This document shows, piece by piece, positions 14,431 to 18,622 of a DNA stretch of 18,622 nt; position 1 is the stretch's first letter; the number at the start of each line of letters is the position of its first letter. The notes below the pieces were generated by a model. It worked only from the letters and a program-made list of their open reading frames with translations. It was not told the DNA's origin and ran no database searches. The stretch comes from JAUWMV01 sp964562425 (GTDB taxonomy: Bacteria; UBP14; UBA6098; B30-G16): the NCBI GenBank assembly GCA_964562425.1, contig CAZLTJ010000044.1:1-18622 (forward strand), given 5' to 3'. The position numbers and the translations under genes were made by a program.

Positions 14431-14775
14431 TTACATGTTCTTCCTAATCTCTTCCAGTGTGGATTTCGCATTAGGAGCCATTTTGAATAATGTGTCCAGC
14501 TTTTCGCATGAATAATCTTCACAATAGGCACAGTTTATAACCTGCTTTCCAATTGCGCATTTCCTAATCTCGCAAATGTTGCAGTACTCGAAGATGCGAT
14601 CGTTTCCAGATGCGCAACCGTCACAGTTAATCGACTCCGGTTTTATATCCGCATCGAATTGCTTAGACCACATTTCTGCAATCTTGGTTCTCTCGGTGTC
14701 ATCATCGCTTTGAGTTGCCTTAAATGCCAGACACTCAGAGCAAGTATATCCACAATAGGCAATCATCTTATCCAT
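14431..14775 (-). CDS. DUF3795 cysteine-rich protein
   Basis: A 114-residue protein of the DUF3795 family, recognised by the start MIAYCGYTCSECLAF and cysteine pairs spread over the whole length (CDGCASG, CNICEIRKC, CAYCEDYSC). The many Cys suggest a metal or Fe-S site, but no member has an agreed function. No signal peptide. AGGAG lies 8 nt before the ATG at 14775; a second ATG at 14766 would still keep the family motif. It follows the glycosyltransferase-like gene by 28 bp on the same strand and may share its transcript, although a functional link is not obvious. Confidence 0.85.
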   Translation of the reverse strand: MDKMIAYCGYTCSECLAFKATQSDDDTERTKIAEMWSKQFDADIKPESINCDGCASGNDRIFEYCNICEIRKCAIGKQVINCAYCEDYSCEKLDTLFKMAPNAKSTLEEIRKNM

Positions 14776-14803
14776 CGCTTTTGCTCCTATTTGTTAAATG
14801 TGA

Positions 14804-16435
14804 TTATTGTTGTCTTAATTTAGTATATTCACCAATTTGAATAACATCCTTTGGGAGCTGCGATGAAAAATCCTGCAAATTCCTCATCAAATTGTCTACT
14901 TCGAAAGGATCGATGGCATAAAAAGAAACTGAATCATCGCCACATACAATATTATTAGAAATTTCCCACACTCCAAGCTTTATCCACTGCGATGGTATTC
15001 CTCCAAATTCCTGCAGTGCAATATCATAGATAACTGCGATTCGAATGTTTTTTTCCGTTGCTAGATTACAAACGAAATCCGTGCTATAGTATTTTTTCAT
15101 TATTGCTTTTGCTACATCGATATCCGCCAATCCCCATATATCCAGAACTCTGATTTCTGCGAGGAAATTAATAGCACCTATATCATTTGCCGCAACACCT
15201 TCGCCTTCATAATATTTACTAAGAAACAATCCCATTTGATATTGCTGCTCATATATGTTTTTCGTAGCCTGTGGAATTTTCCTTAATGCATCGAAACCTC
15301 TAACCGAAAAGGGCACAATTGTTACAAGAATCAATAGAATAAGCAGAATATTTAGGGATACTTCCCACTTATTTAATTTTAATTTGGCAATATCGGAAAA
15401 AAATTTCGGTAGTGAAATTGCTAAAACTGTGATGCCAAGCCCAACAAGATATGCTTCATATCGGAAAAACCATCCTGTGTCTGCAAAGAGCATATGCAAA
15501 ATTGCAGTGACAACGAGAATTATAAGCATAACAATGCGTTCATCCCATATTTTCTTATATCTTCTAATCTGCAAATATAAGAGAACTGTAGCTAATAGAA
15601 TGAGCATGAAAATATGAGAGTTATTAATTGCCATTATCCTATCGATAAAATTTATAAAGAATTTCATTACGCTTGTAAACGAGTATGATTCCGGCATTCT
15701 GCCCTTCAACAAAATCGAATTCGGGAAAAAATTCCAACCTTTTGAAAGGGAATATATACCGTAGAAGTATATAGGCAGTATTCCTGTAGCTCCAGTTAGC
15801 AATGCGTGTAGCGGTTTTCTCCTTATCATTAACAGACAACACACGACAAAAACCAAAAATAATCCCTCATATCGAATCGAAATAACTAACATTGAAAGCA
15901 GCAATAACAATAATATTTCTTTGAACTTAAATTTCTTGTTTGAAAGAATATTTGCAGAAACATAGACGAAAAATAGACTAATAAGTACATGAATCGTGTG
16001 CTCCTGACCAGTGAATATAATGGAAGATAATGGTGTGAAAAAAAATATTATCAGAAGAACAATTAGTATAAGAAAGCTTTTTAGTCGGTGCTTTCTTAGG
16101 ATTTCATAGACTAAAATGCATAATAATGTTGCAAAAATTATATTCAATATAAACGGACTAATCTGGTTAACACCGAATATCGAATAAGTCATAGACAACA
16201 AGAACGTCCAGAACGGTGAGGATGACGACGATGTGAATCCATATCGCGTAACGCCCCAAACGCCGTATTCTGCGAAATTCTTTGCTATAGACATGTGGAT
16301 ATATGGGTCGTCGATGGCATAAATGAGATTTCCTTGAGTGTCTCTTATCGAAAGCAATGTTAATATTGTCAGCATTAGATAAAGTATAAGAATAGCAACA
16401 ATCAGAGGGTAATGTCGTTTAATATACTTTATCAT
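14804..16435 (-). CDS. Polytopic membrane glycosyltransferase-like protein (GT-C superfamily)
   Basis: A 543-residue integral membrane protein with about ten hydrophobic helices and a C-terminal soluble domain (about residue 395 onward). The first outer loop after helix 1 carries IDDPYIHMSIAKNF; an acidic pair here is the catalytic signature of GT-C enzymes, which use polyprenyl-phosphate sugars on the outer face of the membrane. The C-terminal part contains ANDIGAINFLAEIRVLDIWG, a phrase I associate with similar putative sugar transferases. The acceptor and sugar cannot be inferred; cell-surface glycan or protein glycosylation is likely. AGGA lies 8 nt before the ATG. The preceding 16436-16637 interval is AT-rich with no recognised element. 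Confidence 0.7.
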   Translation of the reverse strand: MIKYIKRHYPLIVAILILYLMLTILTLLSIRDTQGNLIYAIDDPYIHMSIAKNFAEYGVWGVTRYGFTSSSSSPFWTFLLSMTYSIFGVNQISPFILNIIFATLLCILVYEILRKHRLKSFLILIVLLIIFFFTPLSSIIFTGQEHTIHVLISLFFVYVSANILSNKKFKFKEILLLLLLSMLVISIRYEGLFLVFVVCCLLMIRRKPLHALLTGATGILPIYFYGIYSLSKGWNFFPNSILLKGRMPESYSFTSVMKFFINFIDRIMAINNSHIFMLILLATVLLYLQIRRYKKIWDERIVMLIILVVTAILHMLFADTGWFFRYEAYLVGLGITVLAISLPKFFSDIAKLKLNKWEVSLNILLILLILVTIVPFSVRGFDALRKIPQATKNIYEQQYQMGLFLSKYYEGEGVAANDIGAINFLAEIRVLDIWGLADIDVAKAIMKKYYSTDFVCNLATEKNIRIAVIYDIALQEFGGIPSQWIKLGVWEISNNIVCGDDSVSFYAIDPFEVDNLMRNLQDFSSQLPKDVIQIGEYTKLRQQ

Positions 16436-16637
16436 TTTGAAATCCTAAAAGATGCATTTCAGCCTATTTTAAGAAGATAAAACTATATTCTCATAAGTAA
16501 TTCATTTATTCATTTCATACAATTCAATCATAAGAAAATATATTAAGGCAATAACAAAGGAATCAAATAGTAATATGAATTTGGTTTCGTACAAATGTTT
16601 TTTACAAACTAGATAGCTGTTTACATATTATAATTTG

Positions 16638-18026
16638 TTACTTTCTGCCGAGCCAGTTTGCAAGGAAAGTGATTAGCCCACCGAGCATTAAATAGCCTAA
16701 GAACACCTGTAATGCAATGCAGACCATTGGCAACCAGTGTATTGGAGCTACATCCCCTGAACCTAATGTTGAGAATGTTACAATGCTAAAATAGAAAAGA
16801 TAAAACCATCTTGGTGTGTTAAAAAGTCTGTCATCCACAACAAACGCTTCACGACTAATAAAATGCAAAAATGAATAGTCTATAATGGAATATATTATTG
16901 AGAACAGTAAAATTATACCAAAAGAAATACCTAACCATCGCCAGAAATTCTGCCCATAGCCCGAGCTAATCTCCCATATTTTAATCAGGCTTTTCTGCCA
17001 CCAAGTGCTGGCTTTTGCTTTAAGGTCTTCCACAAACTGCTGATGCTCGATATATCTTCTCATTGCCGGATTTTTTGACCAATCGACTTTTGAAGTGTCA
17101 ACACCGACAAATCGAGCGTTTTTGTAAGTTGCACTTCCTAACTCACAGTTTCTGCATCTTATTCTATTATTTTCGTCCATAATTTCGGTTGTGCTAATAG
17201 ATGCGTTATCTAAAATCCCATCGTCAAAATGAGCAAAACTACAATCCGCACCATCAAAATGAGCTAATGTGCAGTCTGCATTATTGAAACTCGTTTTCCA
17301 GCAATCCGCATTATCAAATCTAGTATGTTCGCATTTAGCGTTTTCGAAATTAGCCTCCGAGCACACAGCTCCGACGAATCTCGAGAAACTGCAATCTGAA
17401 TTTTTGAAATTAGCAGCTTCGCAGTTTGCGTTATTGAAATTAGCTTCGAAACATGCTGTTCCATTGAAAATGGCATTCCTGCAGTTGGCATCAGCGAAAT
17501 TTATACCCAGACATCCTGCAATTGTGAAATCCGCACTCTTGCAATCAGTACCATCAAAATGTGCATCCCTACATGCAGCACCTTTAAAATGAGTGCTCTC
17601 ACACTTTGCACTGTCGAAACTGGCAAAGATTAAATCTGCGCCATCAAAATGCATGTTATTCAAAACCGCACCGCGAAGATCGATTGCATAGTCTCTTTTG
17701 TAAGCGTGTTTTTCGGTATCAGTTAACTCAGAATAATTTTCAAGACCGAATTTCTTAATATCATTCAAAGTTTCGCTGAATTTGCAGTTATCTACTTCCT
17801 TCCAGATTCGTTGATATTCCCTTCGTTTCTTAAAACCGCTCAGCGACTCATCCAAATTCTCGATTTCCGTCAACAATAGTTCATCGATTTCCTTCATTCT
17901 CTTTGTCAGCAGTTCCTGAAATGTTTTGCAATCCTCGATTTCGGTTGGTTGCATTGTTTCGGGATCGAGAAGCGGTTCATGCCACCTATCGCGCAATTGT
18001 TTCAGTTGTTCTTTGGTGTATCGCAA
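16638..18026 (-). CDS. Pentapeptide-repeat protein fused to two-TM ion channel
   Basis: A 462-residue protein in three parts. Residues 1-110 are charged and helical, probably coiled-coil. Residues about 116-275 form a pentapeptide-repeat right-handed beta-helix with a strict ten-residue period: Phe at 127, 137 ... 267 (15 times) and Cys at 142, 152 ... 262 (13 times), each at the inward central position of its pentapeptide. Residues about 363-457 form a KcsA-like pore module: TM1 (364-384), pore loop with filter TLGSGD (420-425) and TM2 (433-457), fitting a K+-type TxGxGD filter although Ser replaces the usual Tyr or Phe. The soluble part should be cytoplasmic and may gate the pore. The start is TTG, with GGAGGA just upstream (4-nt spacing). 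Confidence 0.87.
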   Translation of the reverse strand: MRYTKEQLKQLRDRWHEPLLDPETMQPTEIEDCKTFQELLTKRMKEIDELLLTEIENLDESLSGFKKRREYQRIWKEVDNCKFSETLNDIKKFGLENYSELTDTEKHAYKRDYAIDLRGAVLNNMHFDGADLIFASFDSAKCESTHFKGAACRDAHFDGTDCKSADFTIAGCLGINFADANCRNAIFNGTACFEANFNNANCEAANFKNSDCSFSRFVGAVCSEANFENAKCEHTRFDNADCWKTSFNNADCTLAHFDGADCSFAHFDDGILDNASISTTEIMDENNRIRCRNCELGSATYKNARFVGVDTSKVDWSKNPAMRRYIEHQQFVEDLKAKASTWWQKSLIKIWEISSGYGQNFWRWLGISFGIILLFSIIYSIIDYSFLHFISREAFVVDDRLFNTPRWFYLFYFSIVTFSTLGSGDVAPIHWLPMVCIALQVFLGYLMLGGLITFLANWLGRK

Positions 18027-18135
18027 TTAATCCTCCAAAGGATTTTCATTTATGTTAAGATAACATGTAATACTTGTTGATAGGACAATTTTTTTGCCTG
18101 CTATTGTAAATTTTATCCTAAATCTTATATAAACA

Positions 18136-18216
18136 CTCCCTCACCCTAAATCCTTCTCCCCAAGGAGAAGGACTTGAAAACGGGCAACTAATCGCTCCTT
18201 AGGGAGAAGGGCTAAG
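18136..18216. repeat. Hairpin-bearing intergenic repeat (CCCTCACCC type)
   Basis: A perfect 9-bp stem TCCTTCTCC (18151-18159) / GGAGAAGGA (18164-18172) with CCAA loop. A second copy of the right arm, GGAGAAGG (18203-18210), could pair with the same left arm, giving two alternative folds. It is preceded by CTCCCTCACCCTAAAT, a phrase common in dispersed bacterial repeats. No T-run follows on either strand, so it is not a clear terminator. The rest of 18027-18246 is non-coding. Confidence 0.6.
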
Positions 18217-18246
18217 TATGAAGGGATGAAAACAAGTTTAGAATAT

Positions 18247-18622
18247 TTACAGGAAAAAAAATAAAACAATTTCAGCAATAACCCAGCCTAGAACCATTCC
18301 AAAAACAAGAGATAGAATAACGCTCAATCTGGCAAATTTAATTTCATCATATGGTATACGTATTCTTTTTATTAGTTTCCCATCAACTTTAAGCCTTGTC
18401 AAATAACTACTAACAAGTGGAACTACTGTCAACTTCACAGGAACCGTCTTACCTTTGTGCTCGAGCTCCGAACATGCTTTATCAGTAAACCTAAATCCAC
18501 CTGGACTCTTAGCTACTAGTTCGCCGTCGATGTACAAGTCCACATGAGAGGTTAGATATGCGAATTTTTTATCGACGTGGATTTCCCAACCAATTGTGTG
18601 TCCCTCCCATTCCACAGAATAC
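18247..18622 (-). CDS. Membrane-anchored protein of unknown function, 5' end cut by window
   Basis: I do not recognise it. The frame is open to the window edge (a GTG at 18615 is the first possible start seen), so the gene probably begins outside. The visible 122 or more residues have a beta-rich soluble part (VDLYIDGELVAKSP, KTVPVKLTVVPL) and a C-terminal hydrophobic helix (LSVILSLVFGMVLGWVIAEIVL region) with a GMVLG small-residue motif that often supports helix packing. It is probably tail-anchored with the soluble part in the cytoplasm. A homologue search with the full gene is needed for more. Confidence 0.6.
   Translation of the reverse strand, partial: YSVEWEGHTIGWEIHVDKKFAYLTSHVDLYIDGELVAKSPGGFRFTDKACSELEHKGKTVPVKLTVVPLVSSYLTRLKVDGKLIKRIRIPYDEIKFARLSVILSLVFGMVLGWVIAEIVLFFFL

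Noticed and set aside
17269..17592. Plus-strand repetitive protein opposite the pentapeptide gene
   Set aside because: The apparent repeats are the mirror of the ten-residue period on the coding strand.
1..18622. tRNA or rRNA genes
   Set aside because: No cloverleaf with a T-arm GTTCRA box or rRNA-like segment was seen in any intergenic region.

Overview
The window looks like chromosomal DNA from an uncultivated, AT-rich, probably anaerobic bacterium. Bacterial signs are clear Shine-Dalgarno boxes (AGGAG/GGAGG), hairpin-plus-T terminators, a near-perfect sigma-54 promoter and a sigma-70 type promoter. An operon of a NifX/ORP-like protein with two ferredoxin-bearing MinD ATPases points to anaerobic metalloprotein chemistry. 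I cannot name a phylum from the sequence alone.

Layout. 1-1357: 3' part of a fused glutamate formimidoyltransferase/formimidoyl-THF cyclodeaminase, with its terminator. 1643-3193: sigma-54 promoter, a small secreted or anchored protein and a membrane-anchored serpin, closed by a terminator. 3349-5136: methylase remnant, composite repeat, membrane-anchored TPR protein, a palindrome-ended element and a second methylase remnant. 5202-5942 (-): metallo-beta-lactamase-fold hydrolase. 6070-8262: repeat-rich leader, a small Cys-rich protein and a one-polypeptide DNA methyltransferase with an Mrr-like nuclease domain. 8322-11443 (-): NifX-like protein, two MinD/ferredoxin ATPases and a NicO-type nickel/cobalt transporter, headed by a promoter whose -10 box lies in a 28-bp perfect interrupted palindrome. 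11695-14366: third composite repeat, a PARIS-like anti-phage pair (AriA ATPase and AriB DUF4435/Toprim) and a third methylase remnant. 14431-16435 (-): DUF3795 protein and a GT-C-like membrane glycosyltransferase. 16638-18026 (-): pentapeptide-repeat protein fused to a two-TM ion channel, with Cys and Phe alternating every five residues. 18247-18622 (-): fragment of a membrane-anchored unknown.

The most unusual feature is an arrangement seen three times: a composite intergenic repeat (unit A, its imperfect inverse B, then A again), one or two cargo genes, then the 5' end of the same methylase gene. The cargo is a TPR protein, a small Cys-rich protein, or AriAB. In the middle copy the methylase is intact; in the other two only a stub of about 17-19 codons remains. 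A fourth, internal methylase fragment lies just before the first repeat. This suggests a defence or accessory island that grew by repeated duplication or insertion around one restriction-modification gene. PARIS is known to respond to phage anti-restriction proteins, so its place in a restriction-methylase cassette fits biologically.
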